Source: an uncultured Flavobacteriales bacterium (GTDB taxonomy: Bacteria > Bacteroidota > Bacteroidia > Flavobacteriales_G > Salibacteraceae). Taken from it: a stretch of 64,000 nucleotides of DNA. The position numbers and the translations under genes were made by a program. Shown here piece by piece: positions 8,594-17,737 of this stretch. Every line of letters starts with the position of its first letter. The first letter of the stretch is position 1. Under the pieces are notes generated by a model. The model saw nothing but the letters and a program-made list of their open reading frames with translations. It was not told the DNA's origin and did no database searches. The DNA lies in NCBI GenBank assembly GCA_937899835.1, contig CALCCE010000050.1:1-64000 (forward strand). The letters are read 5' to 3'.

Positions 8594-9362
8594 GGGAACT
8601 GCTTCGGAGTATAGATTGGCTGACTAAAGTATAGATTTTTTGAAAGTCAGGATGCTCCGATAAGAGTTGTTCATGGCCTTTTAACACCCGTTCGTCTCCC
8701 CGCCGGGCAGGGCCGGTTTGCCAGTCCTTGGGCAACCCGGTTTGTGCTTTCTGAGCGGTTTCTTCCATCAGGGGATGCAACAAGTCCATGGGCAGTCTGG
8801 CTTCCGCTAGTAATTCTGCTCCGATTTGGTACATGTGATTGGTGAAGTTGTTGACGAACACCGCAGCCAGATGAAGCATTTTTCGTTGTTCCGAATCCAC
8901 CTGGTAGCACTTTGGCGAAAGCCGGCGAGCCAGGGATTCTAAAAGTGGGAGATCGTTTTCCTGTGCCGACTCTATGCAAACAGGAAGTTGCGCAAAGTCT
9001 ACCGTGCGGTCTTTGCTAAACGTTTGCAAAGGATAGAACACACCGATGCGTGCACCATAGGTAGCAAGTTGCTGCATGGGAACTGCCCCGGAGGTATGTA
9101 CCAGTAAGCAGGACAACTTGGGCAGTTGAGCCGCTACAGTCGCCACTGCGTCATCGCTCACGGCCAGAATACAGAGTTCGGTTTCGGGATGGAGTTGCGA
9201 AAAATCGGTGGTAAAATCTGCTCCGATGGTATCGGAAAGGGCTTTTCCCTGTACAGCATTTCTACTTAGCACTTGTTGCACCGGAACTTGGACGGCCGTC
9301 AGCGCTTTGCCCAAGTGGGTAGCAACGTTCCCACTACCGATCAAGGAAAGCCGGGGTGTCAT
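8586..9362 (-). CDS. Rossmann-like and DUF2520 domain protein
   Basis: The 258-aa protein starts with a dinucleotide-binding fold (LSLIGSGNVATHLGKAL) and continues with the DUF2520 C-terminal helical domain (HLAAVFVNNFTNHMY). It resembles F420/NADP-dependent oxidoreductases and ketopantoate-reductase-like proteins, but the substrate is unknown. There is a 1-bp gap to the ccmF stop, so it is co-transcribed with the cytochrome maturation genes. Confidence 0.85.
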   Translation of the reverse strand: MTPRLSLIGSGNVATHLGKALTAVQVPVQQVLSRNAVQGKALSDTIGADFTTDFSQLHPETELCILAVSDDAVATVAAQLPKLSCLLVHTSGAVPMQQLATYGARIGVFYPLQTFSKDRTVDFAQLPVCIESAQENDLPLLESLARRLSPKCYQVDSEQRKMLHLAAVFVNNFTNHMYQIGAELLAEARLPMDLLHPLMEETAQKAQTGLPKDWQTGPARRGDERVLKGHEQLLSEHPDFQKIYTLVSQSILRSSSHE

Positions 9363-9363
9363 A

Positions 9364-11964
9364 TCACCGTCGTCGAATTAAACGAATCCGATTGACTACC
9401 GCAATGATCGTTCCGATGGCCAACAACACCGAGCCCAGCCACAGGATGTTGATCCACGGGAACATAATGGCCTGCATTACAATGAATTCTTTGCCGCGTT
9501 TTTCTTCCACGGTGATGGAATACTCTTGCTTGGCCGGGTTGATAAGGTCGAATGAAAAGCGCGGGCCATTTTCTACCGTATCGGGAATGGAAAAAATGCG
9601 GTTTCCGCGGAGCACAAATACGGGCTCGGCAATGGTCAGACCCTCATCCAGCGTAAAGACTTTGATTTTGGCTTTCACTGCGAGGTCGGTAGAGTCCAGG
9701 CCTAAGTCTTGCAGGTTGAGGTCGCGCTGGATGGTATCCAAAATAAAAATGCTGGAACTCCCTTTCACCGTGTCACCCAATTGCAGCTTGTGCTGTTCCG
9801 GTTCCTTGTAAGGTGTTTGAGCGGTTTCTTCCAACTCGGCAAACGTAATGTGGGTAAAAATATCTTTGCCCCAAAAGTGCTTGGTGCCGGGCTCGGGCAC
9901 GTTGCCCATGCGCTCATTCAACTGTACGAAAGGTTCGAGGGTAAACTCTTTTATGAGTTCCTGGTTCTCGTCTTCCGAGTAATAATCGACTTTGTAGAAA
10001 AAGTTGATGCCGCGTTGTTCTTTGCCCCGGTAAGAAACGAAGTAGTCGCCCATGGGCACAGTATCATTCACAAAGAGGATGGCATTTTCTTCGTTGGAAT
10101 ACTCGTCGTTGAGATCGGCCACATTGTACTGCGTGGCATTTCTCGAAATGAATTCCTGTTCCCCGTTGGAGATCAATGCTCCCAGCAGAATTAGCGCGAA
10201 GCCAATGTGGGCAATGGAGGCTCCGGCCCTGCGAATCTTGCCTTTCACCATGCGCAAAGCGTAGTCGGCGTTGGCCACGAAAGCAAAAACGGAAGTGAAG
10301 AGCAACAACAAAAAGAAAATATCGGTCATGCCAAAACCAATGGCAATGACCACCGAAATAACTACCGAGATCGCCAGAGAAGGCGTTAGCTTCTTAAGGA
10401 AAGGAACCAGCTTGGTGTTTTTGTACCGCAGAAACTGCCCGTAGGCCATGAACAGGGCTACCAAAATGGCAAACGGCACCTGCCAGTTGTTGTATACCTC
10501 TGCATCGGTTTTGGGTGCAAAAGAACCTGCCACCAGTTTTTCGTGCACCGAATCGGGAATCATAAAACTCAAGCCATCCCACAACCAGGCAAAAGCAGGC
10601 GTCAACTTATTGATGACCGGAATGGAAGTGTAGCCGGAGATTTGAAAGGCCGATACCAACAAAACCAGCGCACCCACAAACATCCAAAACTCACGAGACC
10701 ACAATTCTTCTTCCTTTTCGGCTTGTGGAAAGTGTCTTTTGTAAGCGATGTAAAGAAATGCAATGGTGGCGCCAAACCAAAGCATCAGCGGGTAGGAAAA
10801 GGAATCGGTGAACCCGTAAACGATCAAACAAGCAAAGGTGGCCACGGTATAATATTCCTGCAGTTTGCGGTTTTGCAACATGAACGTGAAACCCAACCAC
10901 ACGAAGAAGATGAGGTAAAAAACCAGTTGGCCCGACATCCCCAGGTCGGTGAAAGCGTGCACCGAAGCATCGCCCAACACCCCGCTTCGGGTAAGAAAGG
11001 TGGAGTAGAGCACCAACAAAAACGAAAGTTGGGTGAGCAAAAACAACATGAACAAAGACGTGCCCTTGTTGCGGTGAATCAGCATCAGGTGCGCGGCTCC
11101 CACCAAGGTGAGCCAGGGTACTAACGAGGCATTTTCTACCGGGTCCCACGCCCAAAAACCACCAAAGCTCAAAGCTTCGTAGGCCCAGGCACCCCCCATC
11201 AAAATTCCCGTACCAAGAATCATGATGGAGAAATAGGTCCACGGAATCGCCGGTTTCAACCAGGCGGTGAGCTCTCGGGTCCACAAACCGGCCATGGCAA
11301 AACAAAAGGGGATCAGGGTAGAGGCAAAGCCCAAAAACAGGGTGGGCGGGTGAATGGTCATCCAATAGTTTTGCAACAGCGGATTGAGCCCTCTACCATC
11401 TATCCGGGTAATGTAGTCGGCAAATTGAAAAACTTCATCGTCGAAAAAATCGGGATGCTCCCGCAGCAATACGGCAAAAGGGTTGCTACCAATCTTGTAT
11501 TCAAAAATGTAGACGCCGAGCACCATGGAGGCTAACACCACCTGCACCATCGCAAAAACCGCCATTACCGGAGCTTCCCAGCGTTTGGTCGTATGAATAA
11601 GGATGTTGCCCAGCACGATGTGCCAAAAGATCCAGAGCAAGAAACTGCCCTCTTGTCCTTCCCAAAACGCCGACAGAATGTAGCGCATCGGCATGGCCAG
11701 GTTGGAGTGCTGCCACACGTAGTGGTACTCGAAACAGTGGTTGGCCAGCATCACGAAAATCAATCCGATGGCCGAAAACGATAACAGGGAATGGATGCGA
11801 AAGCCCCAACGGCCCAAGCTCAACCAAGAAGATTGCGGGTCTTTATCATAGCGGGCCATGATGTAGGCCACACACGACAATAGAATGCTGGAAAAAGAAA
11901 GAAGTAAAAAAAGATTGCCGAGTTCTCCAATCCACAACCGTTCACCAACGTACGCTATATCCAT
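9364..11964 (-). CDS. ccmF: Cytochrome c biogenesis protein CcmF/CcsA type
   Basis: An 866-aa multi-pass membrane protein with the heme-handling WWD-type motif at about residues 262-280 (SFGGFWAWDPVENASLVPW), many TM helices and a C-terminal periplasmic part with a final TM anchor. CcmF is the heme lyase subunit that attaches heme from holo-CcmE to apocytochrome c at the periplasmic face. It is some 200 residues longer than the E. coli protein; most of the extra length is in the C-terminal periplasmic region (about 620-830). It follows ccmE by 9 nt. Confidence 0.9.
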   Translation of the reverse strand: MDIAYVGERLWIGELGNLFLLLSFSSILLSCVAYIMARYDKDPQSSWLSLGRWGFRIHSLLSFSAIGLIFVMLANHCFEYHYVWQHSNLAMPMRYILSAFWEGQEGSFLLWIFWHIVLGNILIHTTKRWEAPVMAVFAMVQVVLASMVLGVYIFEYKIGSNPFAVLLREHPDFFDDEVFQFADYITRIDGRGLNPLLQNYWMTIHPPTLFLGFASTLIPFCFAMAGLWTRELTAWLKPAIPWTYFSIMILGTGILMGGAWAYEALSFGGFWAWDPVENASLVPWLTLVGAAHLMLIHRNKGTSLFMLFLLTQLSFLLVLYSTFLTRSGVLGDASVHAFTDLGMSGQLVFYLIFFVWLGFTFMLQNRKLQEYYTVATFACLIVYGFTDSFSYPLMLWFGATIAFLYIAYKRHFPQAEKEEELWSREFWMFVGALVLLVSAFQISGYTSIPVINKLTPAFAWLWDGLSFMIPDSVHEKLVAGSFAPKTDAEVYNNWQVPFAILVALFMAYGQFLRYKNTKLVPFLKKLTPSLAISVVISVVIAIGFGMTDIFFLLLLFTSVFAFVANADYALRMVKGKIRRAGASIAHIGFALILLGALISNGEQEFISRNATQYNVADLNDEYSNEENAILFVNDTVPMGDYFVSYRGKEQRGINFFYKVDYYSEDENQELIKEFTLEPFVQLNERMGNVPEPGTKHFWGKDIFTHITFAELEETAQTPYKEPEQHKLQLGDTVKGSSSIFILDTIQRDLNLQDLGLDSTDLAVKAKIKVFTLDEGLTIAEPVFVLRGNRIFSIPDTVENGPRFSFDLINPAKQEYSITVEEKRGKEFIVMQAIMFPWINILWLGSVLLAIGTIIAVVNRIRLIRRR

Positions 11965-11973
11965 CTTGCACCT

Positions 11974-12384
11974 TTAGCTTTCTGCCATCTCCTCTGGAGT
12001 GAGGAATTCACTTCGCCCATCGTTGTATTTCGAGGGGCATTTCATCAACACCTGGTTGGCGTGGAATTCGCCATTTGCAGCCTTGCCAATCAACACAATT
12101 TGTTCCGACTGCTCAAAATCTTGTGGCTTAGGCTTGTGGAGGTATACCTTTTGCTCCTCGCCTTTGTTGTCCACCATGTAGAAAGAAAACAAGTTGGCAT
12201 TTTGTTCAGGGTTATACTCCATGGGTTTTTCCATGTTGAGTTTCCCCACCACATGGAATTCTTCTCCCGTGTGCTCGAAAGCCGTACCAAAATCAGCGTA
12301 AGTGCTGGAATCCGCCAATGAAGTCAACAACGTACCGATCGCCACGGCGATCACCAAAATGGCTAAAATATGTGTCTTCTTCAT
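11974..12384 (-). CDS. ccmE: Heme chaperone CcmE, CxxxY type
   Basis: The 136-aa protein has an N-terminal TM anchor (residues 5-25) and a small beta-barrel domain with the VVGKL and VLMKCPSKY blocks. CcmE carries heme covalently in the periplasm from CcmC to CcmF. In classical CcmE the heme is bound by His in HxxxY; here the aligned residue is C116 and the tyrosine is Y120 (C-P-S-K-Y). This places it in the Cys-type group known from archaea and some bacteria with a modified System I. It overlaps ccmD by ATGA. Confidence 0.88.
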   Translation of the reverse strand: MKKTHILAILVIAVAIGTLLTSLADSSTYADFGTAFEHTGEEFHVVGKLNMEKPMEYNPEQNANLFSFYMVDNKGEEQKVYLHKPKPQDFEQSEQIVLIGKAANGEFHANQVLMKCPSKYNDGRSEFLTPEEMAES

Positions 12385-12617
12385 GCCTCTTCCTCCAGTC
12401 GTTTTTCGAGTTGCTTGATCTTGCGGTCTTGCACCACCAAATACACCACAATGCCCAGAAAAATTATACTGGCTACTCCTGTTGTCACCCAGTATTTACC
12501 CGATTCTTGCGCCACAGATGTCAATTTGGGACCTTGTTCCTGACCAAGGACTGTCAGGTTGGTCAAGACCACCAGCATAGTAACAACCAAAGACCGCAAA
12601 CGGATTAATTTTTCCAT
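12381..12617 (-). CDS. CcmD-like small membrane protein
   Basis: A 78-aa protein with a signal-like N-terminus ending near GQEQGP, one TM helix (YWVTTGVASIIFLGIVVYLVV) and a charged coiled C-terminus (QDRKIKQLEKRLEEEA). The topology and the position between ccmC and ccmE match CcmD, which helps release holo-CcmE. ATG 12617 was chosen over an upstream start because the hydrophobic segment follows at once; the gene overlaps the ccmC end by 13 nt. Confidence 0.75.
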   Translation of the reverse strand: MEKLIRLRSLVVTMLVVLTNLTVLGQEQGPKLTSVAQESGKYWVTTGVASIIFLGIVVYLVVQDRKIKQLEKRLEEEA

Positions 12618-13663
12618 AATAATTTTCTTTCCACCAGCGACAAGCGCGTGCGCACCTGTGCCATCCATAATCCCATACCCATCCAGCCAAGGACTGCCGG
12701 ATAAAATACCAAACGCATCTTGTTGTCGAGATCGTATTGGCTAAACGCTGGATTTCCACCAGCACCGGGGTGCAACGAGTCCACCATCCGGGGTAACACC
12801 AACAAAAATACGATCAGCATTACATATGCAAAAATATTGTACACTGCTGCCAGCCGTCCGCGTTTGCTTTCATCTTCTACCGAGTTGCGCAAAATGAAGT
12901 AGGCCATGTAGATGAGCAAGGTAACGGCCGATCCGTTGAGCCTTGAATCGTTGACCCACCAATCGCCCCAGGTGAATTTGGCCCACAACATGCCGGTGAG
13001 CAAACCCAACATGCCCAGCACCATGCCTACTTGAGCAAATACCCGGGCCTTCACATCGTCTTCGAGTTTGGAGCTGCTGAGGTGTTTGATGCTGAAGATC
13101 ATCGACATCAGTAACAACAAGATCATGGCAAACCACATGGGCACGTGCAAATACAAGTTGCGAATGGTTTCAATCAACATTTCCCGGTTGGGGAAGTGCA
13201 GGTAGCCCGGTTCTGTTCCTGCCAAAGCCAAGGGGGAGCATTCGGCGTCCCAGGAAACAGGGGTTGCCCCTTCTTCGCTGCCTACCGAAAGCGCATTCGG
13301 CCGCACCATCAATCCGTTGGTGGGCGTGTAAATGAGCAGGTGACAAATGCGGCTGGGCAAGGCGCCCAGCGGATCGAAGGAAATGGATAGTGTTTTACCA
13401 TCTACCACCGATACGGCGTCTGCGCAAATAAACTGACTGCCTTTAAAAGGATCAAGTTCCCCGTTTTGTAACCAAACCTGTGGTAATTCTTCGGAGGAAA
13501 AAGCGGTATTGTAACCGGTAACCTCAAAAGACAAGTCGTTGGAAGTTTCGAAAATGGTGTTGGATACCGAAGTGATACCGGGACCAAGAGGAATTGCAAG
13601 CCCAGCAATAAGGCTGAGAAGCACCAGGGCTGCAGCCAGGAATTTCCACCAAAATTTAATCAC
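12605..13663 (-). CDS. ccmC: Cytochrome c biogenesis protein CcmC (CcsA family)
   Basis: The 352-aa membrane protein carries the tryptophan-rich heme motif FTWGDWWVNDSRLN, with HVPMWFAM before it and DSLHPGAG after it, matching the conserved His-containing loops of CcmC. It delivers heme to CcmE. Compared with classical CcmC (about 240 aa) it has an inserted periplasmic domain of about 110 residues after the first TM helix. The start is taken as GTG 13663, 13 nt after the ccmB stop; the longer reading to 13750 would run 73 nt into ccmB and adds no family sequence. Confidence 0.85.
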   Translation of the reverse strand: MIKFWWKFLAAALVLLSLIAGLAIPLGPGITSVSNTIFETSNDLSFEVTGYNTAFSSEELPQVWLQNGELDPFKGSQFICADAVSVVDGKTLSISFDPLGALPSRICHLLIYTPTNGLMVRPNALSVGSEEGATPVSWDAECSPLALAGTEPGYLHFPNREMLIETIRNLYLHVPMWFAMILLLLMSMIFSIKHLSSSKLEDDVKARVFAQVGMVLGMLGLLTGMLWAKFTWGDWWVNDSRLNGSAVTLLIYMAYFILRNSVEDESKRGRLAAVYNIFAYVMLIVFLLVLPRMVDSLHPGAGGNPAFSQYDLDNKMRLVFYPAVLGWMGMGLWMAQVRTRLSLVERKLLWKN

Positions 13664-13676
13664 TTGAGCGCGCGAA

Positions 13677-14312
13677 TTATTCGCGCCAAAGGTACGGAAA
13701 TAAGAGGTAAGATAGGGTGAACACAATGGCATTAATAGCCAACAAAGCAATCATGTATTTACTGCTTACGGCCCACTGAAGCCCATCTGCTGCCTGTTTG
13801 GAAAGCGTTATTAGCGTGAGCAACAAAGGCAGCAATATCGGAAAGCTCAAGATGGCCATCAAGGTAACATTGTTGTTGGTTTGGGCCGCAATAGCCGACA
13901 TCAGCGTAAGCACCGCGGCAAATCCGATACTGCCCAAGGCCAGGGTGCCCAAATAAAGCAAATGGTTTTCTACCGGATTGCCCACCAGCAGCGAATACAC
14001 TGCCAGGCAAATGAGCCACATGAACATGGTGAGTCCGGCATTGTAGATGGAGCGGGCCAGGATCACCGCTTTGGGACTGGCCAATAAATAGACGTACAAC
14101 TGGCGCCCACGACTTTCCTGCAAGAAGCCTTTGCTAATGGTGTTCACCGCGGTAAATAGTAGAATGATCCAAAACAGGGCATTCCAGGTGGGCACATCAC
14201 CGATGCGTTTAAACGAAAGGTAACACACGAAAACAGTGGCCAGCACATACACCAACACGCTGCTGAAAGCGTATTTTTGCCGCCACTCCAGCAGTGCTTC
14301 ATGCCGGATCAT
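13677..14312 (-). CDS. ccmB: Heme exporter membrane protein CcmB
   Basis: A 211-aa protein with six hydrophobic helices and the CcmB N-terminal block RHEALLEWRQKYAFSS. In the classical system CcmB pairs with the ATPase CcmA, which is not found in this window. ATG 14312 is preferred over starts at 14342 or 14369 because the -7 box at 14347-14354 would place the transcript start near 14341. It is the first gene of the long ccm-maf gene string. Confidence 0.87.
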   Translation of the reverse strand: MIRHEALLEWRQKYAFSSVLVYVLATVFVCYLSFKRIGDVPTWNALFWIILLFTAVNTISKGFLQESRGRQLYVYLLASPKAVILARSIYNAGLTMFMWLICLAVYSLLVGNPVENHLLYLGTLALGSIGFAAVLTLMSAIAAQTNNNVTLMAILSFPILLPLLLTLITLSKQAADGLQWAVSSKYMIALLAINAIVFTLSYLLFPYLWRE

Positions 14313-14346
14313 TCGAACAATTTGTTGGCTCAATGGTGTCACCCTG

Positions 14347-14354
14347 CAAAGATA
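14347..14354 (-). promoter_or_regulatory. -7 box for the ccm-maf gene string
   Basis: The minus-strand TATCTTTG is an exact TAnnTTTG match. A TTG at 14371-14373 lies 16 nt upstream as a possible -33 element. It implies a leader of about 30 nt before ATG 14312. Confidence 0.55.
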
Positions 14355-14393
14355 GGGCGATTCGAACAACCAATGAGCCCGGATGTTATACCG

Positions 14394-14401
14394 TAACTTT
14401 G
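14394..14401 (+). promoter_or_regulatory. -7 box for gpx-bshB1
   Basis: TAACTTTG matches TAnnTTTG and lies 35 nt before ATG 14437, divergent from the ccm promoter about 40 bp away. No clear -33 TTTG was seen. Confidence 0.5.
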
Positions 14402-14436
14402 AAATCCTCGATACGGCATCGATACAAAATCACAAC

Positions 14437-14916
14437 ATGCAATCATTCCACGATTTTTCTACCAAAACCCTGGCTGGTCACGACTTTGACATGGCTTCCC
14501 TCAAGGGAAAAAAAGTAATGGTGGTCAACACCGCATCGGAGTGTGGCCTCACCCCTCAATACGAAGTGCTGCAAGAAGTCTACGACCAATTGGGTGGCAC
14601 GAACTTCGAGATCATCGGTTTCCCGGCCAATAACTTTGGTGCACAAGAACCCGGCACCAATGACGAGATACAGCAGTTTTGCACCACCAATTTTGGTGTG
14701 ACCTTCCCTATGATGGCCAAGGTATCGGTGCAAGGAGCCGATCAACATCCGATCTATTCCTGGTTGACCTCCAAGACGGAAAATGGAGTAGAGGACGTAG
14801 AAGTCGCCTGGAACTTTCAGAAATTTTTGATCGACGAAGACGGACAGTATGTTCGCACTGTAGCCCCACAAACCAGTCCGGCGGATGAAAGCATCCTGGA
14901 TTGGATTCAATCTTAA
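14437..14916 (+). CDS. Glutathione peroxidase family thiol peroxidase
   Basis: A 159-aa member of the GPx family. The catalytic tetrad is complete: peroxidatic C36 (NTASECGLTPQY), Q70 (FGAQEPG), and W125-N126 (AWNFQKFL). C82 in the FCTTNFGVTFP segment is placed like the resolving Cys of thioredoxin-dependent GPx enzymes, so the reductant is more likely thioredoxin or a related thiol than glutathione. It reduces peroxides in the cytosol. It is followed after 8 nt by bshB1, which links it to low-molecular-weight thiol metabolism. ATG 14437 is set by family start and promoter position. Confidence 0.92.
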   Translation: MQSFHDFSTKTLAGHDFDMASLKGKKVMVVNTASECGLTPQYEVLQEVYDQLGGTNFEIIGFPANNFGAQEPGTNDEIQQFCTTNFGVTFPMMAKVSVQGADQHPIYSWLTSKTENGVEDVEVAWNFQKFLIDEDGQYVRTVAPQTSPADESILDWIQS

Positions 14917-14924
14917 TTTCTACT

Positions 14925-15641
14925 ATGAAACTTGACATTCTGGCTTTCGGAGCCCACCCCGACGATGTTGAATTGGGGGCCGGAGGCACCCTTATCAAAC
15001 ACCTCCAACAAGGCAAGAAGGTAGGGATAGTTGACCTTACGCGTGGCGAATTGGGCACCCGTGGTTCGGCCGACCTGCGCGACCAGGAGGCCGCCCGCTC
15101 TTCTGAAATCATGGGCCTAACGGTTCGGGAAAACCTCCACATGGCCGATGGCTTTTTTGAGCATTCTCGCGAAAACCTGCTCGCTGTGGTGCGGGCCGTT
15201 CGCAAATACCAACCCGACATTGTGTTGGCCAACGCCATTTCAGACCGGCACCCCGACCACGGAAAAGGCTCCAAGTTGGTGTCGGAAGGTTGTTTCCTCG
15301 CCGGTTTGGTGAAAATTGAAACAGAAAGCCAGGGCCAGCCTCAGGAAAAGTGGCGTCCTAAAGCAGTATACCACTACATCCAGGACCGCTACATCCACCC
15401 GGATTTTGTGGTGGATGTGAGTGAGCAGTGGGACCTCAAGATGCAAACTGTCTTGGCCTTTTCTTCTCAGTTTCGGCAGCCGCAAGAAGGTGAAGACGTT
15501 ACTCCACTCACCACTCCGGAGTTTATGGATGCGTTGAAAGGTAAGTTTGCCACTTTTGGTCGGTCCATCCAGGCAGCTTACGCGGAAGGGTTTACCGTGG
15601 AGCGCACGCCGGGCGTCCACGATCTTTTCGATTTGCATTAA
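14925..15641 (+). CDS. bshB1: Bacillithiol biosynthesis deacetylase BshB1
   Basis: The 238-aa PIG-L/LmbE-family protein opens with the zinc-site motif GAHPDDVELGAGGTL (H11, D13, D14) and has a later NAISDRHPDHGKGS block supplying another zinc ligand His. BshB1 removes acetyl from GlcNAc-malate to give GlcN-malate, the second step of bacillithiol synthesis. bshA and bshC are not in the window. ATG 14925 was chosen rather than an upstream start inside gpx. Confidence 0.92.
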   Translation: MKLDILAFGAHPDDVELGAGGTLIKHLQQGKKVGIVDLTRGELGTRGSADLRDQEAARSSEIMGLTVRENLHMADGFFEHSRENLLAVVRAVRKYQPDIVLANAISDRHPDHGKGSKLVSEGCFLAGLVKIETESQGQPQEKWRPKAVYHYIQDRYIHPDFVVDVSEQWDLKMQTVLAFSSQFRQPQEGEDVTPLTTPEFMDALKGKFATFGRSIQAAYAEGFTVERTPGVHDLFDLH

Positions 15642-15828
15642 GTGTTCATTGCTGGATGGTCATGCGCCATCCTTTGTACTTTAAGTTCTGAATAAGGCTT
15701 CCGAATTTAGGCCCGTCAGCATCGCTGTTCCGCGGCCAGCATTTTGATGTTTGGCCATTTCTTTTGTTGGATTTTGTCCTTCCATACCTGCTTTGCTTAT
15801 TTTTATTGGGGTTTTGGAGGTGCAAAAC

Positions 15829-17463
15829 ATGATGCGAAAGGTCGGCTTGTTGATCACAGTATTGGGCATTGCTTGCTTGGTGCAAGCCAACCCATTGACT
15901 GACAGCTTGAAGCAACAACTGGCTGACGGTGAGGTCTCGTTTCAGGTCCGTCACGAATGCGCAATCAGATTGGTTCAGGGGTACATGAATACCCAATTGG
16001 ACAGCTCCTTCCACTATGCACAAATTACCTTAGAACTGGCCGAGCGCGAGCAGGATACCCTGGCGCTCATCGAAGCGATGAATGCCTATGCCATGGTAGC
16101 GCGTGAACGCAACGAATCGCTCTCGGCATTGGAACATTTGAACCGGGCCTTGGCCCTCGCCAAAAGGTGGCAGCATCACCGGTTTATGTTTGCAAGTTAC
16201 AACATCAAAGCCATTGTGGCACAAGATATTTCCGACTTCGAACAATCCATTGGTTGCCTTCAAAAGGCGTTTGAGATTGCTGAGATTGTGGCCGACAGCA
16301 ACTTGATGATTATTGCCCTCAACAATTCGGCAAACCTCTACAATTACCTGGGCAATACATCCGAAGCCAAACAGCAATATCAAACTTCTTTGGCCATCAG
16401 TGAACTGCTGGAGGATAAAGGCCGGATGGCGACCACTCATCAAAATTTGGGTGCTTTGTATGCCCAGGAAAGCGATTTTGAACGGGCCATCGATCACTTA
16501 AACAGCGCTTTGCTCTATCATGTAGACCACAACAATCCCATTCCGAAAGCCCAAACTTTGGCCACCATTGGACGGGTTTACCGGGAGTGGGACAAAAATG
16601 TGATGGCTTTGCACTTTATTCGGCAGAGCATAGAGGTCTTCAACCACCGGGGCTACCAACGTGGCCTGGCGACCTCATATCGGGAATTGGGAGAAACTTT
16701 TTTGGCCTTAGATCAATCGGACAGTGCCCTCTTTTTTCTGGAAAAAGCCAGATCGGTCTACCTTTCCACCCAGGATCTGATGGGTTTAAGTGATTGCAGT
16801 CATGCCCTGTACCAGTTTTACAAGAAAAATCGGCAATCGGAGAAAGCTCTGTATTTCTTTGAGCTTTTTACAGAATACAACGACAGTTTAAAAGGCATTG
16901 AAAACCAGGAAAGGTTGGCAGAAAGCCGCATCCGCTTCGAAGTGAACCGAAGGCGAAGAGAAGACAGTTTGCGTTTTGAACAATTGCGCGAAACCGAAAT
17001 GCTCGAACAGAAATATGAGGATGCCCAATACCGCTCAAGAATGGGCATTGCCCTGGGAGGCTTTACCGTGACCGGTTTGTTGCTGCTGTTTTATTTCCGA
17101 TCCCGACACCTGAAGCATAAACTGGAAAAACAAGCCATGTTGGAGCAAATTCGAATGCTCAAATCGGCAGTGATTGCTCAACCTACTCCAGAACGCAAGA
17201 CGTTTGACCGGGGAGCCATTGAGCAAAACATTGGATTTAAGCTTAACCAAACTGATTGGGCGGTGTTGTATGAGCTGTACCAAAATCCGGCCCTCACCAA
17301 CAAAGAATTATCCGACCGGGTATTTGTCAGTTATGAAGGGGTACGCTCCAGCTTGAAAAAAATGTACCGCCACCTCAACATCGAAAGTAGCGCTGGAAGC
17401 CAGCGTGCTTCCCTGATCTTGAAAGTGATTGAATTGTCTACCCTTTCGGCTACAGAATCCTGA
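15829..17463 (+). CDS. TPR membrane protein with C-terminal HTH domain
   Basis: A 544-aa protein with a signal peptide (MMRKVGLLITVLGIACLVQA), about six to eight tetratricopeptide repeats from about residue 30 to 370, a coiled segment rich in Arg/Glu, one TM helix (IALGGFTVTGLLLLFYF) and a cytoplasmic C-terminal domain. The end (LTNKELSDRVFVSYEGVRSSLKKMYRHLNI) looks like a LuxR-type helix-turn-helix. This periplasmic-TPR/TM/HTH layout is common in Bacteroidota one-component regulators. The signal and target genes are unknown. Start taken at the double ATG 15829/15832. Confidence 0.8.
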   Translation: MMRKVGLLITVLGIACLVQANPLTDSLKQQLADGEVSFQVRHECAIRLVQGYMNTQLDSSFHYAQITLELAEREQDTLALIEAMNAYAMVARERNESLSALEHLNRALALAKRWQHHRFMFASYNIKAIVAQDISDFEQSIGCLQKAFEIAEIVADSNLMIIALNNSANLYNYLGNTSEAKQQYQTSLAISELLEDKGRMATTHQNLGALYAQESDFERAIDHLNSALLYHVDHNNPIPKAQTLATIGRVYREWDKNVMALHFIRQSIEVFNHRGYQRGLATSYRELGETFLALDQSDSALFFLEKARSVYLSTQDLMGLSDCSHALYQFYKKNRQSEKALYFFELFTEYNDSLKGIENQERLAESRIRFEVNRRRREDSLRFEQLRETEMLEQKYEDAQYRSRMGIALGGFTVTGLLLLFYFRSRHLKHKLEKQAMLEQIRMLKSAVIAQPTPERKTFDRGAIEQNIGFKLNQTDWAVLYELYQNPALTNKELSDRVFVSYEGVRSSLKKMYRHLNIESSAGSQRASLILKVIELSTLSATES

Positions 17464-17628
17464 CGTAGGTGCCAGACGATCCCGAAAGGAAATCGGGAAC
17501 CAAAAGTGGGCGATTTTCTACTTCCCAAAGCTAATTGACATCCATTTTTGAGCAGTTAAGAAGCTGCTGGAGCAGCAGGGCGCTTTTCCTCCGTTGTTGC
17601 TTTTATTGGTCTAAGAGGCCGTTTTTTG

Positions 17629-17649
17629 TTTCACCCGGGGTGGGTGAAA
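17629..17649. promoter_or_regulatory. Palindrome upstream of the esterase gene
   Basis: A perfect 8-bp inverted repeat (TTTCACCC at 17629-17636, GGGTGAAA at 17642-17649, 5-nt loop) lies in the 274-bp gap between the TPR/HTH gene and the esterase, about 90 bp before its ATG. No T run follows on the plus strand, so an operator is more likely than a terminator. Confidence 0.35.
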
Positions 17650-17737
17650 AGTAGGATTCACCAGCAGTAGGTTCGATTTCATCATTTAAAAGTTTTGATC
17701 ATTGGTTGCCTCACGCAATTAATCAAATCAACACATC

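Noticed and set aside
12605-13750. Longer CcmC reading from 13750
   Set aside because: It would overlap ccmB by 73 nt; GTG 13663 gives a normal intergenic spacing and begins at the basic/hydrophobic first helix.
14579-14650. Glutathione peroxidase tetrad Gln apparently changed (NNFG instead of NQFG)
   Set aside because: The tetrad Gln is the one in xQEP (Q70), which is present, so the site is intact.
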